Shown: positions 11,486-26,400 of the stretch, one piece after another
Layout: each line of letters starts with the position of its first letter
Numbering within the stretch: the stretch's first letter is position 1
From: Oscheius tipulae
Taxonomy: Eukaryota; Nematoda; Chromadorea; Rhabditida; Rhabditidae
NCBI GenBank assembly: GCA_037178975.1
Contig: JASJZH010000004.1
Coordinates: forward strand, 682,001 to 746,000
DNA length: 64,000 nucleotides
Direction of reading: 5' to 3'
Notes under the pieces: model-generated
What the model was told of the DNA's origin: nothing
Database searches by the model: none
What the model saw: only the letters and a program-made list of their open reading frames with translations
Position numbers and translations under genes: made by a program

Positions 11486-14400
11486 TTAGGCATGCATCTT
11501 GCAGAAGGGCTGTCCGTTCTTGGCGTAAAAGCTCTCTCCCTCCAGATTCGTGTGGCAGCGCTAAATTCCCCGTAATTTATTGATTTTTTAGTCAAGTTAC
11601 AGAGCAGTTGAAGCAGTTGGAGTGGAAGGCCGAGCCGAGAGCCTCGACCCAACGATCACCCGCCTCAATCGGGTACTTGCAGCTTACACACTTCGTCGTG
11701 AACAGCTGGTTCCAGTCTGAAAAACTTTTTTTCTATCTCTCTCTGTCTCTCTGTCCCTATGTCTCTCTATCTCTTTTTTTTTTTTCTCTCTCTCTCTCTC
11801 TCTGTCTCCCCTCGAAAATCTACCTTGTTCACAATAGGGCTGTCCATTTTCCAAGTAGAAGGCGCTGTTGCCGAAGGGCTTGTGGCAATGGGCACAGGTG
11901 AAGCAGGTCGGATGCCATTTCTTGTGCAGGGCGTTCAGACAGTCCTGTAAATGAATCAGTTCCTAATCACATGCGACTTACAGAAGTGATAGGCTTGGCG
12001 CACTTGGCACATCGGGGAGCAATGTGACTCTCGAAGCAGCCCTCGCAGTATTTCTGGCCATTCTCTTCCACAAAGCCACATTCTAGAAGACGACGTCCAC
12101 AGCTGCGATTGGCACAGACAAAGTGCTCTGGGCACCAGGCGAGACCCGTCGCCAGGACAAAGGCTCCCCTGAAAGATGTTTTTGGTAGCTGTGTTTGTTT
12201 CAAAACCGTGACCTGCCTGTCTAGTACTTCTTTTGAAGGCATTTGTTCATTTATGATATGAATGAAACATTCGTCAAACACGATCCGAGAGTCCCGAACT
12301 TGCAAGAAGTCTACGGTACTTGTATAGAGTCGGTGAAACAATAACGAAAACCATGGCGTAAGTACCATGTTATTTCCAAATACTACTCCATTCTTCCCAC
12401 CCTTTCACATGTAAACGAAGAGATCGGCATTGTGAAGAAAAATGCATCAAATTTTCTTGATCAAGTGAACAATTCGGATGATTTTTTGAGTTTCAGGGTA
12501 CAAAAAACTCACTTGATCTGCTGTTTGCAGGCCTCACAGTACGGAATCCTGCCCCCATAGCTGGCAGTATTGTGGCTAGACACCGCACCGCTTCGTCCTC
12601 CAGTGGCATGGCCATTGGCCATGCCATTGGTAGTTGTAGTTGTAGTTTTCTCGAAGGTCGAGCGGGAGAAGTTCTGCTGCTGCGAGCCTAAATTCGGAGT
12701 TTTAAAGCAAAAGTAGATGAAGAAGGGGGTGAACATGCAACACTTAGACATAGAAATGATACTCTTCTGAGCCTTTTCCAACTGCTTGGATAGCTTCTCT
12801 CCAGGAGTCAGCTTGATGGCGTCGAGCTCTTCCAGAGCCGAGGTGAGGCTGAAAAATGGGATTGGGTTAGGATAAACTGTGATAGACATCTTTGCACAGT
12901 CTTATACAGTTTTTGAAACAAGAAGAAACGAGAGTTTTGATTATTAGTTTAATCGCGCGACAGGCTACAACCAGTGTTCATTGACAAGATGTTAGGCTTA
13001 TATAATTATGGTGAAACATTGGGTAATTGTAAACGTCATGCGATTGAGTCAGTCCCTGATGACCACTTTTTCTCCTGAAGCTCAGTTTGTCCCAGTTTCT
13101 GTCTCTCTGTATGAATTGTGCTGCAACAGTTCCTCGACGTCAAAGAGTCTTTGAAACTTCTCTAACGATAGTTGGGTTTTCATAGTTATATATTCGTCCA
13201 CTATCTGTTTTGAAGTGCAGTGCGAATAGCGGACATGTCATAGACCCTATGTATGCTTCAAGATATGCTGATAGGCTGCAAGATTTCTTTTTTGGAAATT
13301 TTTAGACAATGCTTTAGAGTCAATTAGACTCGTGACACAAGTTCTTGGAGTTTTCCAGATGTATTTGGCTTCACAGTACCCCTATAGCATAAATATTTAT
13401 GCCTTCACTGTCATGGCAGATCTATGTCTATTGAAACCAAAAACCTAACCAACCTGTCAGTCTTGACAATACTCGAGTTCCTGGGTGGAGGTGTCGGCGC
13501 CCTGACCATTCTCTCAATCTCTTGTTCCTGCTCTGGTTCCATGGTCCTCAAATAGACAATGGCCGATTGCAGGAGTCCGGCCAGCTGTTCTTGCTGCTCT
13601 TCCAGAGCCTTCTGGTGTCTTTCAATGCATTCTATGGCTCTCTGTCGGTCGGTATCTTCCATCCCTCGAAGATCATTCAATCTGGCGTGAAGGGCAGCTA
13701 CCATAGCCAGATCACGTTCGGATTGCTCCTCGTCCCCGAGCAGGATGGCTGCCTGTTTTTTCCAGTCCGTTTCTTGACCATGGGAATCGGGTAGATTGGG
13801 ATGGGAAGCCTGGAAATGAATTTTTCGATAGACAACCTTGTGAAAGACAGTACTGTAAAGGATATGTGATTTTAGTTATGGAAGGAAGACTTTTTTGAGA
13901 CTGTTACTTAGGAAAATAAAACTGCAAACTGTTTGCTTCTGTGCTTGTATGGTATTTTTGAAACATTTTGTGGAAAGTGTTATTGTCTAATGAATCTGGC
14001 CAGATGTTCATGAACTTTAGGATTTGGGATGATTCTTAAAACACAAAATAATATGACCGAGGTTTGGGTGCCCTTCTACACAAATTGTCGTATTTTCTAC
14101 TCAAAACCTACGCAACAGTGCCCTATAAACTTTCCATCTCTTTTATAGGGTTCTTGAAGCACAAAAAAGCCCACCAACCTCTTCACTTCTCGTCTCCTCC
14201 TTCCACCTCTCCTCCAACTTCTTCATCTCCAACTCTTCTTTCATCGCCAACTCGAGCTCTTCCTTCATCCATCGCTCCGCCTCATCCAGATTCTCCTCCA
14301 GGTAGATCTCCTCATCGCTCCGGATCGACTCATCAGCATCGTACCTTGGCGTCAGGTCCGTCTCCGAGTCCTGACTTGTGCCTCGGGACGTGACTGTCAA

Positions 14401-17400
14401 CATGTCGATTTCGTCCACAACGACATCCGTTTGACTCCACGGGATCAGCTCCTCCCGCTTCGAAAAGTCGACCTTTTTCAGAGGCTTGGCTAGCTTCTTC
14501 GGGGTGGCGCTCCCGTACGGTCTCGGGGCCGTATTGACCCCGATCAGCCCTCCATCTCCCAGCTCGGAACTGCTCGGGATGGGACTTCGTGCTAGGACTC
14601 TGATTTCCGGTGGAAGTTGGGCCATTCTCTCAATTCTAGGGCTCTGGAACGGGGTGGGGGAGCTGGTACAGGGGAGACGTCTCTCCTGACCCCGTTCAAA
14701 CGACTTTTGGCGCTCGAATCGAATCACAGGAATCGGTGAGGTCGACGTGTCGACCTTCTCAGGTTCAACGCGGAGAGTCTGGCCGGACTTGGACTCCTCG
14801 ATTCGGATCTGGGTGACATTTTGAGGTGGTTCTGGGCTTTTCGGGCCGGTGATGACCGTCCAATGAATGCCGCTGTTGATTTCGGGAGCAGGTACGATGG
14901 GCTCTTGGAACTTCTTGACCGGCTCGGGCTGGATCGGGACGAAGCCTTGACTGTTCCTTTGGGCCGCCACGGAGGGAAGAGAAGGGGGTGGGGAGGGGGC
15001 CTGAAAAATTTAGTGTTTCGACAACAAAAGACCGCGAATTGGAATAGTACCTGGTAGATCAGTTCTTATATGGGAGCAGTGAAACAATAAACTCTCTTTT
15101 GGAATTCTAAGGAATCTTTAGGTTTCAATGTCTCTGTAGGACCCGTAGGATAACTGTTCAGTGAGGTACACCATTTTGTGATATAGAAAAAAATAGCTAT
15201 TTTGAAACCCCGGAAAAGACATTCAGGGCGTGAAATCTAGCAAGGTATGGTTGACATCCCTTCGATTCAAATCTCATATGGTAGCAGTGAAACAAAAAAA
15301 GGTTTCCTTTGGAGTGCTGAAGAAGTGAGGAATCTTGAGGGTTTCAAAGTTACTATGAGTATCTAGGGCGACTACCAGTATTGTCTTGGGCTCACTCTTT
15401 TGCAGAAAAAAATGTCGAGTTTTCGGTTTTTTAACAGCCATCTCCACCAACTGCTTCAAAAATGACTAAAAGAGCAAGGAATTAATATCAAATTATAGAG
15501 GAGAAACACTAGCCAAATATTCCCAGTTTGAAACATTCTTAAAACAAACTTTGAAAAAACCCACCACTGGAGCATATCCATGGACTCCTTGCGGGAAAAT
15601 GTCTCCCATCTGCTCCTTCGGTTCTTTCTTCACCTCTTCCAACCTCTTGAAGCCCTTCTTCACGTCGCTCTCCGAGATTTTCGATTTCCTCCGGTTGCTC
15701 CTCTTGATCTTTTTCTCGTCCTTCTGGATCATCTCCTGAAGACTTTCGGGCTCCTTCTCCTTCTTTGTCTGACCGGCTGGATCGATCTGCCAATAGCGAT
15801 TCTTGACCCCAGTTTCCGGAGGGGGCCAGGGACGAGGAGCCCTACTTGCTCTTCTGGGACTGACAGCGTCCCGAATGCTGCTCGGAACCCGAGAGTTTTC
15901 TGGAAAAGAGGTGGACTGGACAGGGACAAGGACGGACCTTGAGACACGGACAGAGACAGAGATGGTACGGTTATACCTGGTGGAGGATTGCTGGGCGGAG
16001 GGGGTGGCGGAGCCTGAACTTGAGGTGGTGGAGGAGCTGGAACCGAGATGACAGGCACTGGTCGGGGACTGACAGGATGAAGATGCTGGTCACTGCCGTA
16101 GCTGGCATAACTGCCTCCGGAAGGTCCGAGGTTGGGATTGGTGGGGACTCCACGGTTGTGGGGGCTGGAAATAGAGCATTAGGTACTGTCTCTGTCTCTG
16201 ACAGGAAGGCTATAGAAAGTCTAATATAACTTGTTTCGATCAAGAATTCAGTTCAAAGACCGAACCCTTAAAGCTGGAAGTGCCTCTCTCTATTCATAAT
16301 CAGTAGTTATTACGTACTTTCTCAAGGCACTGACATCGGAGACGGTCATAAAAAGCTGTGTCAAGCCTATTCAATTAGGCTTTATTTATGGGCCGAGTAC
16401 GCTGACTCAAGACTGCTGTACCTGTCTCTTTGTCTCTAAAACCAGTGCTATTCAGAGCTCAATCCATCAATTTTCCACTCATACATTTTCGATTTCTGTT
16501 GTTTTCCCCCTCCTCGAACCCTGCGGTAGGTCCCTTTCTCCTATTTTCTCAGCGCGCTAATTGGCTCAAAATGGGGGACCACAAGAACGCCAGTGACATC
16601 CAAATTGACCTAGTCAATTATCAAAGTACATTAGCTTAGTGTTTTAGACAGCAGGAAGTCTAGGCAAATTCTCTATTTTGGCTTTTCATCTTTCACTACA
16701 TACTGAAACAGTGAAGCTTTGACTACTTTTAGAGACATTAACAGACTAACCCCTCTCCTCACTTTTCTCCCCAAATTGTTTGGATCCCCAAACTAATCCT
16801 GGCTGGTCTCTCACTGGGCAAGAACACTGTTTACGCGTGTCTGTTCAACAAAACTAAGCCAGGTTCTTTTCATTGTAAATTATGGGGTCGGAAAAACCGG
16901 GAGGGGATGGGGTACCACAAAATTCTATATCTGTCTCTCTGTTTCTCTGTCTCTCTATCTCCCTGCCTCTCTCTTACCTAATAGGTCCCTGGGTCTTCGG
17001 GTTGCTGACATGCACATTGACCTGGCTGTGATTCGAGTTGATCTGAGTCACTCCCGGGCTGACTGGTCGTCTTCCCAGGATTTCCGGCTGATAGAATCCT
17101 CTTACTCCTTCTTCCCTGCGAACTGGCTGAGCCGCAGTCGGGCTGGAACGCCTGAAAACAATGGGGGTCTTCTGACGAATTAATTGACAAGAAAATTTTG
17201 ACATGGCCTGAAAGTGACATTTCTTAGAGAACCTTGGATATTTTTGCTTGTTTGGACATTGACAGCGAGACGTCATTGTTTATTTTAGTGAGAAGGGACT
17301 TAGGGGTCTCTTTGTCTTTTTCTGTCAGGAGGTAGCGGTGGGGTTGGATTTTAGAGAAAAGAGGCGGGACCACATGGTCTGACCTTGCTAGAATCCCAGT

Positions 17401-20400
17401 TCTACAATTTTCAGTTTCTTTCACTCTTTATATCACAAATTATCCCAGCTTTCGACCTAAAGCGTGCAGGTCATCAATTTTGCCCTTCAAGTATTCGAAA
17501 TTTCCTATATATCTATTGGGTATACGACAGTTTCTTGTTATGAAGCCAAGGATGAAGAAGCTAGATATTGTTTCAAAGGCACTGTAAACTCTCGGTGCTG
17601 TATTAAAACGCGATTTGATAAAACTTTCAAAGAAAAACCGTTACCTCCAATATTTAGCGTCGCCTTCTATTGTATTTTGTCAGTTTGTTCCAGTACATGG
17701 GATTTTGTCAGTTAGCTTACGAAGTTTTTTGAGCTTTCGATTCGATTTTCTCTAAAGTTCAGGACAACTTACTGTACAATAGGCAGATGAGACAATGCAC
17801 GGTTTCGAATAGTACTATTTATAATTCAAACTCCATTTTTCATGTTTTGATGTCTCCCGGGGTGGGCGGAAATCTGTGCTCTCTCTAAATAGCCTACTCA
17901 AGAAGCGGGAAGGTATGCATGAGAGAGGCTGCTCTCTCTCTCTGCATCATACACCCGCACAAGTCCCTTCTTTTTACTCTATTTTAAGAGTGACTAGCAA
18001 GTGGGGCTATATATGGAAAGTGGGGTAGGAAAGAAGAGTAAGTACAACATGGTGCTAACACTTGTACCTTTGGAAAGTTGTAGTTTCAAAGCAAGGCTAA
18101 AGTGCTTTTTCTATAGAATCAGATAGTTACTAGGCTGTCGAGACGGTACGGTTGATTAGTTCCCATCAAGGTTGAAGGGAGAAGACGGCTATTTGTAAAA
18201 TGGTTGAAACACTTCGATCAGCTATGGCTCGCTTGCGTTGAGCTGTCTGTATCTCTTCCATCAGTTTTATGCGAAGTGTGAAACAAGTTTCCTTCGACTT
18301 TTAAACATTGATAGCAAACGTTTGAAACAAGAAAGGAATATTTTGATCGGCGAAGTTTAGAATAGTTCAGCTATCTTGTCCGCCAGTTTATGCAAGCTCA
18401 CAACTAGTGAGACTCGGCACAGCTGCAGTTTTTGGTCTACCCTGCAACTTTAGGAACATCGATAGACTTGAAATAAGGGATTGACTCCCAAAAAATAGTT
18501 CTGGGCTGCCTCTCTTCATATTAGTTTCAAATTTTGTTTGGATAACTGCCAAATGGGAAAAGTAACGCTTCACGTCGCTGTTCCTATTTATCATGCACTT
18601 GAAACATTTACGAATACTTTGACACACTCGAAAGTTTAACCATATTCTTCAAGAGAAAAACGTTTTACCCACTTACTTCTGTACTTATAGTCAATGTGAA
18701 ACTAACACTTCTTCGAAAACAAAAATGTATCAAGAAACGGTGATAGCTATACTGTAAAAGTAGATGAAGTTAGACTGAAAAATTATTGTATCTTTTTTCT
18801 CCTGTCTTCTGAGCAACATTGAGTAGTTAGAACAGTTACAAATTTGTAGGGTCATTGAAACACAAACATTACAAACTATGCTCTCGAGCCTTATCTAAAA
18901 GCCCTGTTGTTTCCTGTCCCAGCCCATAGAATCATTTCCTGACCTCCCTGTGCTTTAGACACTCTCTTCAGCCTCTTCCCTCCCGTCTTGCTAATTCATT
19001 CCGAACAATTGGACGTCTAATAAACAGGGGAGAGGAAGGGTATGACGTGTGTTCCGTCGGTCACTTTTTTTTGCATTTCTTGTGCTTTTTCTGGGGGGGA
19101 GAGATTGAGATGTACTTCATTGGTTTTGCATGGCCTGGGCGGGCTGGATGGGTTCGTCTCCCGTATGATTTCCCTGCTTTCATGTTTTGGAACAGGATCC
19201 GGGAGAAAGTGAGAAAAAGTCATCTTATATTTCAACAGTTACATAATGATGCGGATCGCGTTTTTTTTTGTTCGGCTCAGTTTGAGACAATAAACTTCCA
19301 AACTTTTTTGTTTCAAGCGTAACGCAATACATTGTCGATTATCCCGTCCAGTTATAGAATCGCAGCCATGTGAAAATAATAACAAAGCTGTTATTTTCCT
19401 AACTTTTGTCTTTTTTAGATTGGCGGATCACTGCGTCAAGGAAAAATTAATGTTTCTGCTTGAAGTTATAATCTTTTCTAACTTCCTCACTTTACTTATG
19501 TTAGCATGTAGAAAGAAAAAGAACCCACACAGCCAGATTAGGGTCCATCTGGATGGGTCCGAGACCCTTCTTCTGCCGTCCATGAATCTCGCAGTAGAAC
19601 TTGTTCTCGATGAAGTGGTGTCCCACGTTGCGGAGAGAATTTCCACAGGTGGCACAGCTGAGACAGTCGCCGTGGATCGTCTGGCCGGCAGCCTTGGCCA
19701 TCACGCCTCTGTAAAATATTGTCATTTCTCAACGGAATAGGCACTAAAAACACACATTATAGATTTTTTTTTTTGGAATCCAAAATTTTTTAAAATGAAA
19801 TCCATAAATTTCAAGTTCACTTTTTTGTTTCAACCAGTACCCAATCGAGTACTGGGCTTTTCTGTTCACTAGGTGTTCCTACGAGTAGCGCTGGTCAAGT
19901 TACAGACTTCCCAGTAGAACATAAAAATTGGAGAAAGATGGTTTTTTTCAATTCCTACACATAAGTAACACGAAATTTTCAATTATGTTCTATACTGAGC
20001 TTGAAACATTTCATTTCACCCAATTATCAGCTTTCAAAAGAACCTCTGACAACATTCAAACCCTAGTTTTTAGTCATGTAAGTAGATCCAAAATTTTGCC
20101 ATTAGGTTCCTGAATATTAAAATTGATACGACTTCGTGATGCAGTAAGACTGAACCATAACTTTTGCTATATACAAGCATTGAAACTTTTTCCATTGCGG
20201 CTCCATGGAACGTTTTTTTTTGCAAACGAGTTCCGCCACTCTCAAACCGCATGTATCTTCCGGTACTGTACACGTATTTCTATGACATCTAAAGTGTGTC
20301 CAAACGATTTGCCTTTTGACTAATAAAATTTTTAGGAATTTGGCTCGTAATGTTACTGTCCCTTTTAAAGTACACCCTGTTAGAAATGAGGATTTGAATG

Positions 20401-23400
20401 TGACCAGAAGTGGGCTATTACCTTACAATTTAAAGTAATATGATTCAGTAGTCTTCAAACTAAGACTCGTCTATCAACTAAAGAAAAAAGATTGTTTACC
20501 TTATATCACATCCCTGAAACACTACTCCGAAAAGCCCCCCACATTCTCCCATCAGCCTCCCAAACTATCGTGCTGACCCCTCCAATTACACTCTCTACCA
20601 TTTCTCATTACCAGTATAATTATGCTCTCCTACTCATTGTTTTCAGTCCTTCTTTCTACTATATAATAGCCAACTGGGAAAACGAGAGAGTCATTTTTCA
20701 GAATGTCCCCCTCTGCCATTCTTCTCTTCTTGTTCCTCGTCGTCGCCCAGGCCGCTCTCATGCCATACGGGGAAGGCTTCAATCGTCTCTCACGCGCCAT
20801 GAATGAGGAGGGACAGGGTGGGTCGAGGACTTTTGAAACATAAGATTTTTCTCTCGCATCCACAAGATGAATATTTTTTTGCTATAGTTCAAGTACATGG
20901 TAGCAGTCAAACTTATTGAATTCAATGGCCGAAAAATGCGAAAGATTGATTTTCAGGGAAGTTCGTCGCGGGACCCAACTACAAAAGTTGTGCCCGAAGA
21001 CACCCATACATTTGCAATGTTACTGTCCCTTTAATATTCCTGAATATATGATAGTGATGAAACATAGCGATGGTCAAAAATTTGTTTTGGAACGACATTT
21101 TGGAAAGGCATAGGTGCAGAAACCGGCATATTCCGACTTTTGGGTTTTGATAGGAATACAAAGATTTTGCTGCAAACTGGATCGGTCGCTAATTTCCGTT
21201 TTCAATGCCTCAATTTTACATCCTAGCAATGTAACATTGGATTTAAGAAGAAATTTCAAGTAACTGGTAGACCTTGTACTTGTTTGCTTACACGATAGTG
21301 TTGAAACAGACGAGGATTCGAAAGTTGAACTGAAACTTTCAGGATACTACGACAGGCGTCTGGACGCCATTCCGATGAGAAATATCCGCTACTATCGAAC
21401 TGGCGGAGCCATTCTGCTTGGATAACCACCCCCAAGACAACAACGAAAAGACTGATCGCTCGCCTTTGTGCCATACCTAACACAAACTTTTTGGTCATAT
21501 GTCAGTTCCGAGAATAAAGCTACTCCGTGTTTGCCAGAGACAGGAGAGATAATTTGTGTGGCTACATTCCATTCACCAAAAGCTGAAGGTGAAACAGAAA
21601 GTTCCGGTTAGCCTGAAGCATCAATAAAGTTTAGTGTTTTTGGGTCGAGAGCCTCCGGAGATTGACAAATCTCTGTTGTCCCTGCCTTCTATGGTCAGAA
21701 TGAAACAAAAACTATTAAATGCGAGGCTAAGATTGAGCTTCGATTGTCTGAAATACTTACAGAATAGGACGTGTGCAGACGAAGCATACAGGCAGTCCAC
21801 TAGGGTTGGGATGACTGGACAGGGTGCTGGTGGCTCCGCCGCCTGAAAAACCATGTTACGATTTTGTTGTACTTTAGTGTTGTGCACTAAGACATTCTTT
21901 ATATATAACAGTACAGGTAGAGTTCTTGAAATCTTTCAACTTTCACAGGAAGCTTTTCCATTTCCGTGAACAAACCACACTGTCTACTTCCCTGATTCAT
22001 CCATCTACTTTTTTGCACTCGTACCAGTTCTTCCCAACTATAGTTCCAAATCACACAGGTTCAACGGTTGATCCCCTCCAAAACGGGATGATGACAAACA
22101 TGCTCGTTATTCGGATCCAAATCTCTTTGGCAAACAGGATCAAAGTACGATCAAATTGTGAACAAAGTGGAGGGAGACACAGAGACAGAGAGACAGAGAA
22201 ACAGATAGAGTAAGAGAGACAGAGACTCACGATTGTCTTGTTCCTTGATCAGCCTCAGAGTCTCCGATTGAAGGTAGCCGGGCTGCTGTCCGCTTCCAGA
22301 TCCGGCGTTCTGCCTGAAAAGCATCAGTTGCGTTTTACTGTTTGCTCAACAGCAATGCTCTGTACATTCTGTCACTCTCTCCTCTGTCTCCGTCTGTTCA
22401 TCTGTCCCTCTATCTCTCTGTCTCCCTATCCCTCTGTACCTCTGTCTGGATCAAACAACCAATCCCAAAGCACTTCAAATCTACAAAAATATTATTATTT
22501 ACCCCTTCCTGTCCTTTCCTAAACAGTGCACAATTAAATCTCGTCATCACCCGTACTATGACAATGGAACCAAACTCACATCGAGCGATCAGGTACAGGG
22601 ATATGGAGAGAGGGCGATTAACTGGTTTACTCTCTGTCTATCTCTCGGGGCCATTATCACCCCCGGTTACTGGAGAGAGGGATATAAAAGAGCCGAGCCG
22701 TACGGGACAGACAGATCTACTAGAAAGATGAAGTTCGTCCTATGTACTATCGCCCTCGTCGCCACGGCCCTGGCCGCTAGTCAGGCAGAGATTGATGCCA
22801 ACAAGGCCACTATTGAGAATGTGAGTTATTTTTTAGCTCTTTGGATTTTTGAAAAATGAGTTTTACAATGCCAAAGTTTACCGATCTGTCTCAAGCTATT
22901 AGAAAGATAGACAGAGAGTAAACCAGTTATCATCTCTAGTGTGCCTTATATTTATCATTTTGTTGAAACAGAAAACCACATGTTCGTGAAAAATAGTACT
23001 TAGAATATCAGATTTAGGCCAAAAGTGCGGTAGAATCATTTTATGGCAAGAGAAAGATGCTAAGATGAGAGCGATGATAAGAATTTGTTCAGTATTGGAA
23101 GCCTGGTTGAAACAGAAAGAACGTTTACAAGATGTCGTGTGGATATGAGCTGCAAATGTTTTTTACTATTCTCTGTAAGCTATATTCGAAATAGTTGGTA
23201 GTTTGAAAGTGGTACTGATTGCAAAAATTGAATTTTATGCCAAACAAACATGAGGGATAAGACTGGAAACGCAAGAAGCACAATGTAAAGATTTAGTTTC
23301 TCCAGTGTGTTCCTCATCATCCAAAGAGGTAATTATTTTTGTTTTATCACGAGCTCTTATAGATGTCAAAACATTCACTAGTCGAGCTGGATGACGCGCA

Positions 23401-26400
23401 TAACAAGTAATAAGCAAAAGAATCTTTATCCAGATGGTCAAGGTCCTCAAGGACGACTCCAAGAGCGCCGAGGAGAAGAAGACCGCCTACACGACTGCCA
23501 TAAACAGTCTCCAGGGCGACTACAAGACCAAGTACGACACCATGGTACAGAGCGTCAAGACTGACGTCAACAACATGCCAGCTGGAGCTGCCAAGGATGC
23601 CAGTCAGAAGTTCATTGCCATGTTCGAGAGCGGAGATCTCTTCGGACCTAAGGATCAGGTTAAGACCAAGGTTAGTGAGGGGAGATACAGAGACAGAAAC
23701 TCTGTTCCAGGTGAAGGATATTGTTGCATCCCTGAGCACAGAAGATAAGGAAAAGCTGAAGCAGCTCCAAGAAAAGTATGGAAAGGAGTTCAAGGAAACT
23801 TTCAAGGTATTTGTATACGTTTTTGATAAGCAGTTGAAAACGTTCAGGACATCGTCCCCGCTCACGCCGATCCCATGGCCTAAACATGGATTTTTTGACC
23901 CCTGCTGCTTGAACAATAAATTTTTTGGCAGCCTACTGTTTTCACTATTTTTTTCAGGGAAACCGTAAATTTTGAAAAACTGCTGTGATTGCTGACGAGA
24001 GTTGCGTTCACGGATTCCTACCAGTCTATACCGAGTTCTTGAAACATGTTTCAATTCAAGCTGTCTTCGGACCATAAAGGTTTAGTCATTTTTACCTCCA
24101 AGAGGTGTTCATCCCCGCCCCCCGTCCGTTTCGCTTTTCCCAACATTGATGTCCTTCACCCTTTTCTGCCCCCGTGCATGCTCGGTAAAAAAAAGTTCTG
24201 TGTTTGACCGAAGATAAGGAACGCGTTAGCGTTCCATTTCCCACTCTTTTTCTCAATGAATCACGGCTCAAAAAAGTGACAAACTGACCCGGTGATGCCG
24301 GCAGTCTGCTGTCGATAGCTCTCCTCGACGTTCTGGGAAGAATACAAACCCATGGGGCTGTTGTACTGGAGATGCTTGACCCGCGGATCGGCATCGAAAG
24401 GTATGGCGGCGTTGTTGAAGCCCTGGGGAGCTCGCATCTGAAACAGTGAGAGGTTTTTGTGGAGGAACCGCCTATCTGTGTGGAATGCATTTCTAACCGA
24501 CAAAGTTCTTGAACAGAATTTGTTTCATCAAAGTGGTATAACATAAGTCCCTGGGAATGAATTAGTTGTTCGCATGTTCTCTGCAGGCTTTAATTTCTCC
24601 AGGTTCCCGGCGAGACCGGCACTCTTTATACCCATACGAATAGGTTAATAAATCGAAGTATTGAAACATTAGAGTAGTTTTTGTTGACGGTAATATTTCT
24701 TGTGACACATCTAGTAGAAATTTATTGCAGGTAGCCTTTTTTTTGGCATATACTTCCTTTTTGAAACAAACAGTTGAAAACTTTTAGGACATCATCTCTG
24801 TCATGCCGATGTCAAAAATACCATATGGTCACGTGTTAGGTCACTTATAAGCTATGTTGGTCATTTTACCCTAAATGGTCCCACTAACCCTCTTGCCCTC
24901 ACCGGGCCGAGTAATCTCCCTACTAGAAGAGCCAAGAGCTGAGGGACAGACCAGTTTCCGATTTTGACTTATGTTTCATTTTTTCTATAAAGTTCCCAAA
25001 TTTCATACCATTGCACCTTGTGAATGTCACGTGTTGCTCAGCTGAGACATATTAGAAATTCACATTTCCTGAGCCTTTTGCCCTGACTGAAACATTTTAC
25101 ATGCTCTCCTGTTTATATGTTACTGTTAAAAAACTATCTCAAAAAGAAAAAAACCAAAAACCCACATCACTGTGATGCTCCAGGGAGACTTTATAGGGTC
25201 TCTGATCCACAGGCGGTGGATTTCCACTGAAGGCGGCTCTCATATCCTGGCTTTCTGTGATCTCAGGACGCCAGAGTCGAGCCTGTCCACCCGCAGCCCT
25301 TAATTTAGGGAGAAATTAGAGAACGAGAGAGACAGAGATAGCGAAATGTATTTTTCTGTGATTCAGAACTGGCGGTGAGTCAGCTCCGCGATTCTATTCA
25401 TTTGGTGCCAAAAAGGAAAGACTAAGAGGGAGGAAAAGGTCACCTGTGAAAGGAAAAGAGGAAGACTTCTGGTTGGAACTTTGTGTCCGGACTTTCATAT
25501 AATATATAGATAGACACATTCTGATAAATGCACTGGGTGACTGAGCATCGCCTGTTTCAAAAGCCTATAATGCGCCTAGTGACAAACTTTCTACTGATGC
25601 ACTCATATTTCTGCTTCTAAACAAAAACCGACAGTCCGTCTTGTAACAGTGAGAGGTTTTTGTGGAAGAGTCGCCTATCTCTTCAAGGAGAAACGAAAAA
25701 AAAAATGTCATGTCAAAAAATTCATTTTGAGTCTTTTTTTGTTTTTTCATTGCCAACAGTCTAACCCTTATTATTTCTGTTTCAGAAAGTTCTTATAGAG
25801 ATCTTTGTGCTTTTTGCTTTACCAGTTCACTAATAAAGTGAACACTAGCACTACTACTGAGTTGTAAAGAAATGAAAAAGTTACCACGGTTTTGGAGCGC
25901 TAGTAATATGAAGAGCCATTCTGCTTTAGCTTACAGAGAGGAGAAAGGTAGGTAGTGGTCGTTTCGACTAATCTCTCCCTGTCCCAGTCGATCTGATAAC
26001 TGTGTGCGCGAGAAAGGGAAGACTAACAGACCGTTACACCTGCTTTGAAAAGGGGGGGGGGTGATCTAGTCAATTCGAACCGGCGCGAGATTATATACGT
26101 TCTGCCCTAATTTACATAATATCAGCCCGTGGAAATCGAAATGCGCGTGAAAGTGAGAGATGGGAGACGGGAAAAGATGAGACAGATACTATTGAGAAGT
26201 TTCAAGCAGGCAGTCCAGAGAGCGAGAATCTTCCAAAACAGACTATAAGTGTAGAGTTTGAAACATAAAAAATAAGTCGAAAGAGCAGCTAGAGAAGAGA
26301 GATTTTGACCAGAAACAAAATTGGCTGACGTTCCGTTGGGGATCGCGGCAGGAAGAGTCGAGCTACCCTGACAGAAGCAATGCTCTCCCAAAGACGCATC

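Noticed and set aside
11101-11652. 183-codon minus-strand frame at the end of alp-1
   Set aside because: It crosses the alp-1 last exon in another frame and runs through a CT/GA microsatellite; a shadow of the real gene.
15729-16243. Plus- and minus-strand frames over the Pro-rich alp-1 exons
   Set aside because: They are alternative frames of exons whose phase is fixed by the flanking LIM and linker exons.
26122-26391. Possible extra alp-1 exon (frame starting near 26391)
   Set aside because: Exons at 26846-26701 and 25298-25166 already join in phase, and including this frame gives no domain continuity.
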